From positions 1,488,001 through 1,552,000 of the forward strand of contig NZ_JAKFFS010000001.1 of assembly GCF_021502725.1 (NCBI RefSeq): a stretch of 64,000 nt of DNA. Reading direction: 5' to 3'. The DNA is from Dyadobacter sp. CY345 (lineage in GTDB: Bacteria > Bacteroidota > Bacteroidia > Cytophagales > Spirosomataceae). The position numbers and the translations under genes are program-made. This document shows, in pieces, positions 18,005 to 27,630 of this stretch. The stretch's first letter is position 1. The number at the start of each line of letters is the position of its first letter. Under the pieces are notes generated by a model. It was not told the origin of the DNA. It made no database searches and was given only the letters and a program-made list of their open reading frames with translations.

Positions 18005-19162
18005 ATGAAAAAAATATTTAGCAAGATCTTGTTTATGACCGTTCTGGCGGCATTAATTGGAATAAATTTTTCCTGTTCGGAAGATGAGGAACCCAGCGGC
18101 GGACAGCCAAGTATCAAGTATGTTCGTGTTACCAGACCAGAATCTTCGGATTCTTTACTGACTGGCGCGTTTCAGGGAAGTCTGATTGCAATTGTTGGAG
18201 AAAACCTGGCCGGGGCGCAGGAAATCTGGTTCAATGACCAGAAAGCGACTTTGACGCCAACATATGTCACCAGTAAGTCGATTCTTGTCAGCGTACCAAG
18301 TCTGGTGCCGGCAGATATTACCAACAAAATGAGGATTATTTTCGGAGGCGGACAAACTTTGGAGCACGATTTTGAAGTGCAAATCAGCGAACCGACTGTG
18401 TCCAGTATGAATAGCGAATATGTACCCGATGGAGCTGTGGCAACGATCAAGGGTGACTTTTTCTACGAACCCCTGACCGTTACTTTTCCGGGCGGAATCG
18501 TTGGTGAACTGGTTTCGGTAGAAGATCAAACCATCCAGGTTCGTGTTCCGGCAGGCGTAAATCCTGGTCAGATCACTGTAACGACTAAGTTTGGCGAAAC
18601 GAAGTCTGACTTTTGGTTCAGAGATAACCGTAATATTTTCCTGAGCAGTGATCCGTTTACAGGATGGTGGAATGAGAAATACGTGGTTACAGACCCGGTT
18701 GAAGGTGATCCGGTTGCTATCAACGGAAATTATATCCGTGTTAAAGAAGCTATTGGAGGCTGGGCCTGGAAAGAAGTTGCGGGCGGACCGCCGGATGCTA
18801 TGGGAGCAATCAGCAAAAATATTCCAGATGATGCGATTCTGAGACCTGCTGATTATAACCTTAAATTTGAGGTGAATACCAAGAAGCCTTACAATAATAA
18901 CATGCTCAAAATTAACGTGGGCCTGAACGATTTTGTAACTGATGCGTACCAATGGGCACCCCCAATTGATACCAAAGGAGAATGGGTAACTATCGTGATT
19001 CCATTTGAAGAAGTTGCAGGAAGTTACGCAACTGCCGGCGTTAAAATGGCTGTCAATCCGAATGGATATTTCACCCGTTTACTTTTTCATGGAGGTGGCG
19101 ATCTTGATGCTGATATAGCACTTGATAATTTCCGGGTAGTGCCTAAAGTTCTTAGAAAATAG
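18005..19162 (+). CDS. TIG-domain surface glycan-binding lipoprotein (SGBP-B-like)
   Basis: About 385 residues from the ATG; an upstream GTG at 17981 adds eight residues with no signal character. Signal with lipobox ending N-F-S-C, then two IPT/TIG-type Ig folds (about 40-125 and 125-205, with 'G-E-N-L-A-G-A-Q-E-I-W-F' and 'V-P-A-G-V-N-P-G-Q-I-T-V'). The C-terminal domain of about 180 residues is Trp-rich ('G-W-W-N-E-K-Y', 'G-G-W-A-W-K-E', 'A-Y-Q-W-A-P-P') and looks like the glycan-binding domain of SGBP-B proteins in Bacteroidota. It should bind the polysaccharide on the cell surface for the SusCD pair upstream. The ligand is unknown. Confidence 0.8.
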   Translation: MKKIFSKILFMTVLAALIGINFSCSEDEEPSGGQPSIKYVRVTRPESSDSLLTGAFQGSLIAIVGENLAGAQEIWFNDQKATLTPTYVTSKSILVSVPSLVPADITNKMRIIFGGGQTLEHDFEVQISEPTVSSMNSEYVPDGAVATIKGDFFYEPLTVTFPGGIVGELVSVEDQTIQVRVPAGVNPGQITVTTKFGETKSDFWFRDNRNIFLSSDPFTGWWNEKYVVTDPVEGDPVAINGNYIRVKEAIGGWAWKEVAGGPPDAMGAISKNIPDDAILRPADYNLKFEVNTKKPYNNNMLKINVGLNDFVTDAYQWAPPIDTKGEWVTIVIPFEEVAGSYATAGVKMAVNPNGYFTRLLFHGGGDLDADIALDNFRVVPKVLRK

Positions 19163-19180
19163 CTTATAAAACATCTGACG

Positions 19181-20056
19181 ATGAAAATAGATTTTAACAA
19201 GCGGTTCTTAACCGCATTATACCTGGTCCTGTTTTTCGGAATCCAGATTGCATGTAAAGATGACGACGTGACCACTTCCGAAGAGGTTCAGCTTTTAAGT
19301 TTCGGGCCTTCGGGAGTGATGCCGGGAGAAAATATCAGTTTCATTGGTAATAATCTGGAGAAAGTAACTGCGATCGAACTTACGGGTGCGAGTATACCAA
19401 GTTCAGCTTTTGTTACTCATACTGCCGAGCTGATCGTATTGACCGTTCCGAAGGAAACCGACGAAGGATTTGTGATACTAAAAACTGCTGCTGGGGATAT
19501 TGTGTCAAAAACAATATTGAGTTTTGAAGTACCTGTAACCATTAAGTCTGTTACGGCAGCAGCGAGGCCGGGAGATAATATCACAATTACCGGAGAGTAT
19601 ATGAATTGGGTGAGAGAAGTCCGTTTTGCAGGAGACACGGCTGTGGTACAATTCGTGAGCCAAACAATGAATGAGCTGGTTGTGACAGTTCCGTTCGGAG
19701 CTGAGACCGGACCAATTCTCCTTGCGACCGGCGGAACAGAACCATTGTCTATTGAAAGTGAAACGGAGCTCGTTGTCGCGCTTCCTTCAATCACAGCGAT
19801 GACTCCAAACCCCGCAGAACGAGAAAAGAATCTTGTAATTAAAGGCGCGGATTTGGATCTCGCCATGGGTGTATTATTCAACGGTTTGACGGCGCCAGTG
19901 ACGGAATTTGTAAGTAAATCTACCAGTGAAATTGTTGTAGTTGTTCCCAAAACCGCGAGTAAGGGTTTGGTTTCGCTCGTTGCTTTTTCAGGTGTTAATG
20001 TTGCTTCTTCCGATACTTTGAGATTCATTAATGATGCGGTTGCCGCGACAAAATAG
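19181..20056 (+). CDS. IPT/TIG-repeat lipoprotein of locus 1
   Basis: 291 residues: lipobox at Cys25 (Q-I-A-C), acidic spacer, then three consecutive TIG-type Ig repeats of about 80-85 residues (about 35-115, 115-200, 200-285). Each carries a motif like 'G-E-x-I-S-F-I-G-N-N-L' or 'G-D-N-I-T-I-T-G-E-Y' and ends with 'V-x-V-P-x-x-x-x-x-G'. No catalytic residues are visible. It sits 18 bases after the SGBP-like gene and is the last gene before a strong terminator; a spacer or accessory glycan-binding role on the cell surface is inferred. Confidence 0.78.
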   Translation: MKIDFNKRFLTALYLVLFFGIQIACKDDDVTTSEEVQLLSFGPSGVMPGENISFIGNNLEKVTAIELTGASIPSSAFVTHTAELIVLTVPKETDEGFVILKTAAGDIVSKTILSFEVPVTIKSVTAAARPGDNITITGEYMNWVREVRFAGDTAVVQFVSQTMNELVVTVPFGAETGPILLATGGTEPLSIESETELVVALPSITAMTPNPAEREKNLVIKGADLDLAMGVLFNGLTAPVTEFVSKSTSEIVVVVPKTASKGLVSLVAFSGVNVASSDTLRFINDAVAATK

Positions 20057-20083
20057 TAACGTTTTTTGTAAAAATTATTTGAT

Positions 20084-20120
20084 AAAGACCGGGGGTTTCA
20101 ACAAACCTCCGGTCTTTTGT
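20084..20120 (+). terminator. Strong intrinsic terminator ending locus 1
   Basis: A 15-bp stem (20084-20098 with 20103-20117, one G-T pair, four-base loop CAAC, core GACCGG/CCGGTC) runs into TTTTGTTTT. Confidence 0.88.
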
Positions 20121-20320
20121 TTTATAGCTCTTATTAAATGGATACTCGTTGGAATATGAGCAATGCAATATTTTTGTAATCATTGTTATACTTATATTTT
20201 GTTAATAAAACTTTTGCGGTGTATTAACTTTATAATAAATTATTAATATGTTTGCAGTAAATACCGAATAATATATTGTTTGTGATGATTTTTTGCGGTA
20301 AAATTTAACTGGCAATAAGT

Positions 20321-20917
20321 GTGTTAACCCGCGATCTACATAATGAAAAGGAGCTCCTTATACTCGCTGCACAAGCGGACGAGGGTGCATTCACTACGCT
20401 TTTTCATATGTATAAAAATAAACTCTACGGATACCTTTTTCGCCTTACAGAATCTGATACGCTATCGGAAGATATTGTCCAGGATGTATTTATGAAACTC
20501 TGGAACGACCGTCAGACTTTGTCATCCATTGATAATTTCGGTAGCTATCTTTTTAGAATGTCTAAAAATCACGCGATCAATTATTTTAAGCGAATGGCGC
20601 AAGAAACATTGATTATGGCAGAAATGTATGGACGGAATTCTTACGTACACAATGAAACACAGGATATTATTGCATTGAAAGATGTTGAAAAACTGTTGAA
20701 CGAAATTCTGGAAAAACTTCCTGCACAGCAAAAAATCGTATACCACCTAAGCCGGGAAGAGGGACGAACACATGATGAAATTGCCAACCTGCTTAAAATT
20801 TCTCCCAACACGGTCAAGAACCATATCGTTCAGGCTATGTCGACCATCCGTACACAACTTCGAATTCATGCCGATATGATGCTTCTAGTCTCAATAATGT
20901 TTGCTTTGAAAAAATAA
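20321..20917 (+). CDS. RNA polymerase ECF-type sigma factor of locus 2
   Basis: 198 residues from a GTG start; the in-frame TAA six bases upstream (20315) leaves no ATG alternative. Region 2 at about 25-90 ('H-M-Y-K-N-K-L-Y-G-Y-L-F-R-L', 'I-V-Q-D-V-F-M-K-L-W-N-D-R') and region 4 at about 130-180 ('L-P-A-Q-Q-K-I-V-Y-H-L-S-R-E-E-G', 'H-D-E-I-A-N-L-L-K-I-S'). It precedes FecR (146-base gap) and an STN-type SusC. A near-match promoter, TTTG (20251-20254) and TATTGTTTG (20274-20282), lies upstream with one extra base in the -7 element. Confidence 0.92.
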   Translation: MLTRDLHNEKELLILAAQADEGAFTTLFHMYKNKLYGYLFRLTESDTLSEDIVQDVFMKLWNDRQTLSSIDNFGSYLFRMSKNHAINYFKRMAQETLIMAEMYGRNSYVHNETQDIIALKDVEKLLNEILEKLPAQQKIVYHLSREEGRTHDEIANLLKISPNTVKNHIVQAMSTIRTQLRIHADMMLLVSIMFALKK

Positions 20918-21062
20918 ATCAGTTTTTTTCAATACTGACTAGTCCTTTCGTCTTTCTCATTTGTCTTTTATTTGGTTATATACCTATTGGGGTTTATTTC
21001 TATTCTGGTTATTTGTTTTATGCTGGAATAATCAATTGTAATGAAAGATTTTAACGTATAAA

Positions 21063-22250
21063 ATGGAAGCGGAAAGGATTGAGTATCTGACTAAAAAATT
21101 CTTTGCTGGGAATTGCACGGAGGCCGAAAAGCTTGAACTCTCATCATGGATAAATCAAAATCCTAACGATGAACGAATTGCTTCGCTTCTGGAAATTTCC
21201 TGGCGGGATTTTGAACCCAAAATAGAAATGTCAGAGACATCCTCTGATCGAATACTTTCCAATATTTTTTCTCAAAATGAAGAAGCAGCATTTGACGATT
21301 TATCTTCTCGTCAAACCGAAACAAGATCATTATGGCCAAAAATAGCTGCGGCTGCCATACTGATACTTGGTTTTGGATTATATTTTTTAATAGGTTCACA
21401 GAAAGAGCAGAGGCTGGCGGCTGATTCTACTTCTAAAACCATCAACAGCGACTTGCCGCCGGGAGGAAATAAAGCAATTCTGACCTTGGGAGACGGCTCG
21501 AATATTGTTTTGGATAATGCTGGAAACGGCAATCTGGCAACGCAAGGAAATACGGATATCTTGAAATCCAAAAATGGAGAGCTGGTTTACAAGCATAACA
21601 ACGCAGAGCAGGAGGCCATAGTTTTCAATTCTTTGACTACACCCAAAGGAGGGCAGTATCATATTGTTTTGCCAGATGGCTCAAAAGTCTGGCTGAATGC
21701 TGCTTCAAGTTTAAAATTTCCAACCGTTTTCAGAGGTAACGAAAGACGGGTTGAAATCACGGGCGAGGTTTATTTTGAAGTTGCACATAATCCGAAAATG
21801 CCTTTTATAGTAAAAGCTAACGACACCGAGGTCGCGGTTTTGGGAACGCATTTTAACGTGATGGCATATCCCGATGAGAAGTCTATGAGAACTACATTGT
21901 TGGAAGGTTCGGTAAAAGTGTCAAAAGGAGGGAAGTCGGCGCTGTTGACGCCCGGACAGCAGGCCAGGTTAAATTCTAATGGAATTAACGTTCTGAACAA
22001 TGTCAATATCGAACAGGAAATGGCATGGAAAAATGGTTTTTTTCAGTTTGAAGATGATAATCTCGAAACGATTATGCGGCAGGTATCACGCTGGTATGAT
22101 GTAGATGTTGCCTGCGAAGGTAACGTAAGCCGTGAACGTTTCAGCGGACGCTTGCCCCGAAATGCTAATATTTCAAAGGTTTTAAAAATTTTATCACTCA
22201 GCGGATTAAAATATAAAATAGAAGGAAAAACAATTACTGTAACTCCATAA
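21063..22250 (+). CDS. FecR-family anti-sigma factor of locus 2
   Basis: 395 residues: N-terminal anti-sigma segment ('L-T-K-K-F-F-A-G-N-C-T-E-A-E-K-L-E-L'), one membrane helix at about 95-111, FecR domain at about 190-275 ('T-T-P-K-G-G-Q-Y-H-I-V-L-P-D-G-S-K-V-W-L-N' in two parts, 'I-T-G-E-V-Y-F-E-V-A-H'), and the STN-contacting C-terminal domain at about 325-395 ('D-D-N-L-E-T-I-M-R-Q-V-S-R-W-Y'). It is a paralogue of the locus 1 FecR with the same architecture. It should restrain the sigma factor encoded upstream until the locus 2 SusC is occupied. Confidence 0.93.
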   Translation: MEAERIEYLTKKFFAGNCTEAEKLELSSWINQNPNDERIASLLEISWRDFEPKIEMSETSSDRILSNIFSQNEEAAFDDLSSRQTETRSLWPKIAAAAILILGFGLYFLIGSQKEQRLAADSTSKTINSDLPPGGNKAILTLGDGSNIVLDNAGNGNLATQGNTDILKSKNGELVYKHNNAEQEAIVFNSLTTPKGGQYHIVLPDGSKVWLNAASSLKFPTVFRGNERRVEITGEVYFEVAHNPKMPFIVKANDTEVAVLGTHFNVMAYPDEKSMRTTLLEGSVKVSKGGKSALLTPGQQARLNSNGINVLNNVNIEQEMAWKNGFFQFEDDNLETIMRQVSRWYDVDVACEGNVSRERFSGRLPRNANISKVLKILSLSGLKYKIEGKTITVTP

Positions 22251-22332
22251 CCCAACGAATACTTATGACGAAATAGACACCTTTACTACAATCAGAAAAC
22301 AGGTGTTGTCTCTATGCTTCAATGCAAAAAAA

Positions 22333-22360
22333 GAACGGGAACGTTGCAACCGTCCCGTTC
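22333..22360. repeat. Hairpin in the FecR-susC gap of locus 2
   Basis: GAACGGGA (22333-22340) pairs perfectly with TCCCGTTC (22353-22360). An A run precedes it and no T run follows, exactly as for the hairpin at 12538-12563 in locus 1. Confidence 0.55.
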
Positions 22361-22422
22361 AGAAGAGTCAGCACGTTCACAAATTATCTCAAACCGTTTA
22401 GTACAAACCCAACAACAAAAGT

Positions 22423-25400
22423 ATGAATCACAACTCTTTAATCCAAAAGAGGCCAGGACTGTCGTATATAGGTGATAGGTTTCCCCGGCTTCTTTCAACC
22501 AGAACTATTTTGGTTATGAAAATGATCTTTATTTTTTCGCTGGCTTTTTGTATGCAGGTGAGTGCCAGCAGTTACTCACAAAAAATTACATTGGTGGCAC
22601 AAAATGCGACACTGGAAAAAGTGCTTAAAGAAATCGAAAAGCAAAGTGGTTATTCTTTTTGGTACAAAACCGAGTTGATCCAGAAAGCTGAAAAGGTAAG
22701 TTTCACGATCCGGGAAAGTAGTCTGGAAAACGCGCTTGAAAAATGTTTTAAAAACCAGCCTTTTGAATATTCCATTGTTGATCAGACGGTCGTGTTGCAA
22801 CCCAGGAAACAGACCAAGCTGATCGCGCCGGTTAAAGAAATTCTCGAACTGATCAAAGGTCGTGTGGTAGGTTCAGATGGAAAACCACTGATTGGGGTTA
22901 CGGTCATCGTAAAGACAAGCAAACTTGGTACTACAACGGATACAGATGGAATTTTTTCGGTCAATGCGGCTGATACGGACGTGCTGGTTTTCTCCTATAT
23001 CGGTTTTACTACGAAGGAAGTTTCAGTTGGGAAACAAAGTAATATTACTATCGCCATGGTCGAAAGCAACACCACGCTTAACGAAGTCGCGGTTGTAGGT
23101 TATGGTCAGCAGTCGCGAAAAAATCTTTCGAGTGCCGTGAGTACCATTAAAACGGAAGAATTGAACAGGGGAGCAATCACGGATGTAGGACAATTATTGC
23201 AGGGTAAAGTTCCCGGTTTGAACATTACCGCAAGCGGAGATCCGAACAAACCGGCGGCAGTTGTCATGCGCGGCGCATCAACGATAAATAGTGCGCAGGG
23301 ACCATTTTATGTGATCGATGGCGTTCCGGGGGCAGATATTTCCACTATTGCACCAGACGATATTGCGTCGGTTGATGTTTTGAAAGATGCTGCGGCAACA
23401 GCGATATATGGGAACCGGGCGGCCAATGGCGTGATCATGGTCACCACGAAAAAGGGAAAACCAGGGCAAATGCAGATTTCTTACAATTCTTATGTAGGTA
23501 TCGAAAAAGTATCGAATAAACTAGATATGATGAACGCGGCTGAACTGCGGTCATTTTTAGACAAGAACAGCATCGGTTTTTCTCCGGCAGATGACAAAGG
23601 CGCAAGCACAGACTGGCAATCAGCGATCCAGAAGAAAACAGCAGTTTCAACCAATCACAACCTTTCATTCAACGGTGGTGGCGAACATACAACTTACAGC
23701 GCTAGTTTGAATTTTGTGAAAAAAGACGGGGTACTGCTGAACAGCTCGTTGCAGCGATTTATTGGCCGTCTTGGTATCGAACAATTGGCTTTGAAAGATA
23801 AATTGAAATTCAGTTTTTCAGTTACCAATTCGCATAGCAGCGCGGACGACGTGCCGTACAGAAATACGGTTTTGCTTCAATCTGCTATGTACCTGCCTGT
23901 TTCGCCGATTAAAAATGAAGATGGAAGTTATTTTGAAAATTTCCAGAATACGAATTACTACAATCCTGTTGCGATGATGAACAACAGCGAAATGAATACC
24001 AAGACGAACAATCTGATCGGAAGTTTCAAAACGCAGGTTGAACTTCCTTTTGGACTTACTTATAATATCGACCTGTCTTACCTGAATTCCACCGCGTTGC
24101 AAGGTTCGTTTTATAACAAATATTTTACGTCCAATTACAACAACATGTACGACAATCCGGATCCGGGTGTTGGATTTCACTCGGTACAGGTTTTTGGGAG
24201 AAATGGTCAGGCGAGCAGAAGTTCTTACCAGAATACCAACAAAATTCTGGAAACGTATTTAACCTGGAACAAGGAGTTTGGAGACCATTCGATTAACGCA
24301 GTGGTCGGATATTCCTGGCAAAACAATAAAATCGGAGAGGGTTTTCAAGTAACGACCAGTAATTTACCAGTAGATAATATCAGCTACAACAACCTGGCGC
24401 TGAGTAATCCTTATGGAATTTCGGGTTACCAGATCAGTTTCGGGCCAGACGGTATTTACCAGGAAACACAGCTGATTTCAGATTTTGCGAGATTTAACTA
24501 TAATTATAAAAGCAAATATCTCTTGCAGGGATCGATCCGGAGAGACGGAAGTTCAGTATTTGGTGAAAATAATCAGTGGGGATATTTCCCATCGGTAGGC
24601 GCGGCGTGGCGTATCAGCCAGGAATCTTTCATGGAAAGCCAGACCTTTTTCAGTGATTTGAAATTGAGAGCAAGTTATGGTGTAACAGGAAATGCAACGG
24701 GTTTTAATGCGTATACAGCACAGTTTATTTCGGGAAGTCTGGGAACTTACTATTACAATGGTGCACTAACCGGCGCATATGGCCCGACAAAATCTGAAAA
24801 TCCGAATCTACAATGGGAGAAAACGGCAACGACAAATTTTGGCTTAGACTTCTCAGTGCTAGGAAACAAAATCAGCGGTTCGCTTGAATTGTATGATAAA
24901 AATACCACTGGCATGATTTACTCCTATACGGTTGACCCGATTCTGGTACCCTCAGGAAGCATTGTTGCTAACGGTGGAAGTGTTAATAACAAAGGGATCG
25001 AATTTAACCTGAGCGCAAAAGTTATTTCCAAAACAAAGTTTAACTGGACAACAAGCGTCAATCTTGCCCACAACCGAAACCTGATCACAAGTTTATCAAA
25101 CCCATTATTTGCAGGAGGCGATTCAGTTCTTCTTTCCCGGCCGGAAGGTGGTGGGCAGTCAGGCAGATCTTTACAGATTTTGAAAGCCGGCAAGCCGCTC
25201 GGTCAGTTCTTTTCCTTTCAATATGCGGGTAAGAACGACAATGGCGTATCACAATTCCTGGCCGGTGACGGCAGTCTGACCACAACACCGATAGTTGGTA
25301 AAGATTATCACTATATGGGAAGTTCGCAGCCAAAGCTTTTGTTGGGATGGAATAACAATTTCAAATATGGCAATTTTGATATGAATGTCTTTATCAGAGG

Positions 25401-25779
25401 AGCTTTTGGAAACAAAATTTTCAATGCGACCCGTGCTGATCTGTTCAGACCAAATACAGCTCAGTATACCAATATTCTCAAAGACGCTGCTGATGAATCT
25501 GTGAAAGATATCAATGCATATTTCTATTCATCGAGATTTCTTGAAAACGGCAGTTTCGTCCGGTTTGACAATGCTACGCTAGGTTACAGTTTCAAAAAGT
25601 TAGGTCCTTTTGTGAAAAATCTGCGGATTTATACTTCTGTAAACAACCTTTTTGTCATCACAAAATACACAGGAGTTGATCCGGAAGTAAATCAGGGTGG
25701 GATTGCCCCAGGAGTAGATTACAATAATTTCTATCCTAAAACCCGCACGTTTTTGTTCGGACTGAACATTTCAATTTAA
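22423..25779 (+). CDS. SusC/RagA-type TonB-dependent outer-membrane receptor with STN domain (locus 2)
   Basis: 1118 residues. Hydrophobic export segment at about 30-52 ending S-Y-S-Q, STN domain at about 55-122, carboxypeptidase-D-like domain at about 142-215 ('I-K-G-R-V-V-G-S-D-G-K-P-L-I-G-V'), 'L-N-E-V-A-V-V-G-Y-G' at about 221-230, plug with 'V-V-M-R-G-A-S-T-I-N' and a long beta-barrel ending in 'F-G-L-N-I-S-I'. It works with the SusD protein whose gene overlaps its stop codon, and with the FecR/sigma pair upstream. The GH95 fucosidase gene downstream suggests, but does not prove, a fucose-containing ligand. Confidence 0.95.
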   Translation: MNHNSLIQKRPGLSYIGDRFPRLLSTRTILVMKMIFIFSLAFCMQVSASSYSQKITLVAQNATLEKVLKEIEKQSGYSFWYKTELIQKAEKVSFTIRESSLENALEKCFKNQPFEYSIVDQTVVLQPRKQTKLIAPVKEILELIKGRVVGSDGKPLIGVTVIVKTSKLGTTTDTDGIFSVNAADTDVLVFSYIGFTTKEVSVGKQSNITIAMVESNTTLNEVAVVGYGQQSRKNLSSAVSTIKTEELNRGAITDVGQLLQGKVPGLNITASGDPNKPAAVVMRGASTINSAQGPFYVIDGVPGADISTIAPDDIASVDVLKDAAATAIYGNRAANGVIMVTTKKGKPGQMQISYNSYVGIEKVSNKLDMMNAAELRSFLDKNSIGFSPADDKGASTDWQSAIQKKTAVSTNHNLSFNGGGEHTTYSASLNFVKKDGVLLNSSLQRFIGRLGIEQLALKDKLKFSFSVTNSHSSADDVPYRNTVLLQSAMYLPVSPIKNEDGSYFENFQNTNYYNPVAMMNNSEMNTKTNNLIGSFKTQVELPFGLTYNIDLSYLNSTALQGSFYNKYFTSNYNNMYDNPDPGVGFHSVQVFGRNGQASRSSYQNTNKILETYLTWNKEFGDHSINAVVGYSWQNNKIGEGFQVTTSNLPVDNISYNNLALSNPYGISGYQISFGPDGIYQETQLISDFARFNYNYKSKYLLQGSIRRDGSSVFGENNQWGYFPSVGAAWRISQESFMESQTFFSDLKLRASYGVTGNATGFNAYTAQFISGSLGTYYYNGALTGAYGPTKSENPNLQWEKTATTNFGLDFSVLGNKISGSLELYDKNTTGMIYSYTVDPILVPSGSIVANGGSVNNKGIEFNLSAKVISKTKFNWTTSVNLAHNRNLITSLSNPLFAGGDSVLLSRPEGGGQSGRSLQILKAGKPLGQFFSFQYAGKNDNGVSQFLAGDGSLTTTPIVGKDYHYMGSSQPKLLLGWNNNFKYGNFDMNVFIRGAFGNKIFNATRADLFRPNTAQYTNILKDAADESVKDINAYFYSSRFLENGSFVRFDNATLGYSFKKLGPFVKNLRIYTSVNNLFVITKYTGVDPEVNQGGIAPGVDYNNFYPKTRTFLFGLNISI

Positions 25780-25796
25780 TGCTAAAACTTGAAATC

Positions 25797-27413
25797 ATGA
25801 AAAGATCATATATCAAAATATTATCGTCTGCTGTGCTGGCTGTTGTTATGGTTTCCTGCCATGACCTGGAAGTGCCGGTAACAACCGAGCTCACAACGGA
25901 CGTTTTTCCAACATCTGCGGAACAATACATTTCTGCCTCAGGGCCTGCCTATGTTGCATTAAGAGGAAATTTCGGAGCGGAATATTTTCAGCAGCAATCA
26001 TACACTACCGACGAAGGCATTATGCCTGCGAGAGGTGGAAACTGGTATGACGGTGGCCAGAACCAGACATTTCATTACCACAACTGGACGGTCGACAACA
26101 GTTACATCAATGGCAACTGGACCTGGATGTCTACAATTATCGGAGTTTCGAATCAAACCATTTCTATTCTCAGGTCAAAAATGCCGGATGGTCCGGCGAA
26201 ACTAACCGGGCTTGCCGAGATTAAAATGGTGCGCGCATTTTCTTATTTCATGATGATGGATAATTATGGAAACGTACCGCTTGACTCGCTATACGGCGAT
26301 TTTACCCCACGCACCAATACACCGCGTGCAGAGGTTTTCAATTTTATCGAAAAGGAAATCAATGATGCTTTGCCTTATTTAAGCGATGTTTCGGGCGTGC
26401 CTACTTACGGCAGAGCAAACAAATGGACGGCTTATGCTTTGTTGGCAAAAATGTACCTGAACGCGGAATATTACACAGGCACAAAACGCTATGACGATTG
26501 TATTGCGGCTTGTGACAAGATCATGAGTTCGGGGTTATATGCGCTGGAACCAAAGAGCAGTTATCTGAAAATGTTCTATCCTACAAATGGCCCGCAGATG
26601 AAGGAATTCATTTTTGCTATCCCGTATGACCCTGCGGCAACCAACACGTTTCCTTTCCGTTCGGTAAATAACCGATCAAGATATGACGTACCGAGAAGCG
26701 AAAATAAGAAATTTAGTCTTCCGTTCACGCCAGCCGGATGCGCGAGCACATTGCCGGAATTCTACGCAAATTTTAACGACAAAGACGATGTCAGAAACGG
26801 CCAATGGCTTACAGGCCTTCAATTCATGAACGACGGTGTAACTCCTGTGACCGTAACGACGACGAACATCGGTTATGATCAGTTTTACAAAGGCGACGGC
26901 CCGTCGGCGCCGTATACATATCAGGTAAATTTGACTCCACAAGTTATCCTGAGACAAGATGTTACTGCCTTTGATGCGGGAAACGATGAAATTGCATGGC
27001 ACATGGGTTACAGGAATATCAAGTTTTACCCTGACGCAACTTCTTTGAACAGAAATCAGAATAATGATATTCCTATTTTCCGTTATTCCGATATTGTTCT
27101 CATGAAAGCCGAGGCAATTTTGCGAGGCGGAGCTGCGACACTCGGCCATACGCCTTTACTTTTGGTTAATCAGCTTCGTGCGGAAAGAACAACAGCTCCT
27201 GCTTTGGCAAGCGTTGATCTGGAATTTATTTACGCAGAAAGAGCGCGTGAGTTTGCATGGGAAGGCTGGCGCAGAAATGATATGATCCGCTTTGGAAAAT
27301 ATGAAGGAAAATGGGGTTTTAAAACAGATGCTGACGTAAATCACCGTATCTTCCCAATTCCGAGAGTCGCATTGCAGCTTAATCCGGTTTTAAAGCAAAA
27401 TCCTGGTTACTGA
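25797..27413 (+). CDS. SusD/RagB-family nutrient-binding outer-membrane lipoprotein (locus 2)
   Basis: About 538 residues from the preferred ATG (25797), which begins the signal M-K-R-S-Y-I-K-I-L with lipobox V-S-C at Cys21. An ATG at 25779 overlapping the susC stop (TAATG) would add six residues and may couple translation. SusD features: 'E-I-K-M-V-R-A-F-S-Y-F-M-M-M-D-N-Y-G-N-V-P' at about 140-160 (split), 'A-L-L-A-K-M-Y-L-N-A-E' and, near the end, 'E-R-A-R-E-F-A-W-E-G-W-R-R-N-D' and 'R-I-F-P-I-P'. It binds glycan above the SusC barrel. Followed by a terminator. Confidence 0.95.
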   Translation: MKRSYIKILSSAVLAVVMVSCHDLEVPVTTELTTDVFPTSAEQYISASGPAYVALRGNFGAEYFQQQSYTTDEGIMPARGGNWYDGGQNQTFHYHNWTVDNSYINGNWTWMSTIIGVSNQTISILRSKMPDGPAKLTGLAEIKMVRAFSYFMMMDNYGNVPLDSLYGDFTPRTNTPRAEVFNFIEKEINDALPYLSDVSGVPTYGRANKWTAYALLAKMYLNAEYYTGTKRYDDCIAACDKIMSSGLYALEPKSSYLKMFYPTNGPQMKEFIFAIPYDPAATNTFPFRSVNNRSRYDVPRSENKKFSLPFTPAGCASTLPEFYANFNDKDDVRNGQWLTGLQFMNDGVTPVTVTTTNIGYDQFYKGDGPSAPYTYQVNLTPQVILRQDVTAFDAGNDEIAWHMGYRNIKFYPDATSLNRNQNNDIPIFRYSDIVLMKAEAILRGGAATLGHTPLLLVNQLRAERTTAPALASVDLEFIYAERAREFAWEGWRRNDMIRFGKYEGKWGFKTDADVNHRIFPIPRVALQLNPVLKQNPGY

Positions 27414-27491
27414 GCATTTCTATATGTCTGTTCCTGAACCCTTAAATAGTTGATTTACAATTCAACGATTTTTAAAAATAGATTTATAGCG

Positions 27492-27531
27492 AAAATGGCA
27501 TATCGACCACACTGGGCGGTATGCCATTTTT
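27492..27531. terminator. Terminator between susD of locus 2 and the fucosidase gene
   Basis: Perfect 11-bp arms AAAATGGCATA (27492-27502) and TATGCCATTTT (27520-27530) with a T run at 27527-27531. It would separate the susCD transcript from the GH95 gene. Confidence 0.75.
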
Positions 27532-27630
27532 GAATTATAGAAAAGTAGAAAATCGCGTCGAAGACTTTGTTCACTAACACTATTGCCGATAATATATATG
27601 CGTTTACGATTAAAAACAATACATTTTAAA

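Noticed and set aside
18155-18952. Long minus-strand frame (265 codons) in the TIG surface-protein gene
   Set aside because: It lies wholly antisense inside a well-supported gene and its residue mix (Ile/Arg/Asn rich, no motif) is that of a shadow frame.
19417-20028. Minus-strand frame (203 codons) over the TIG-repeat lipoprotein gene
   Set aside because: Low-complexity Thr/Ser/Val sequence mirrors the complement of the TIG repeats; no start context or partner.
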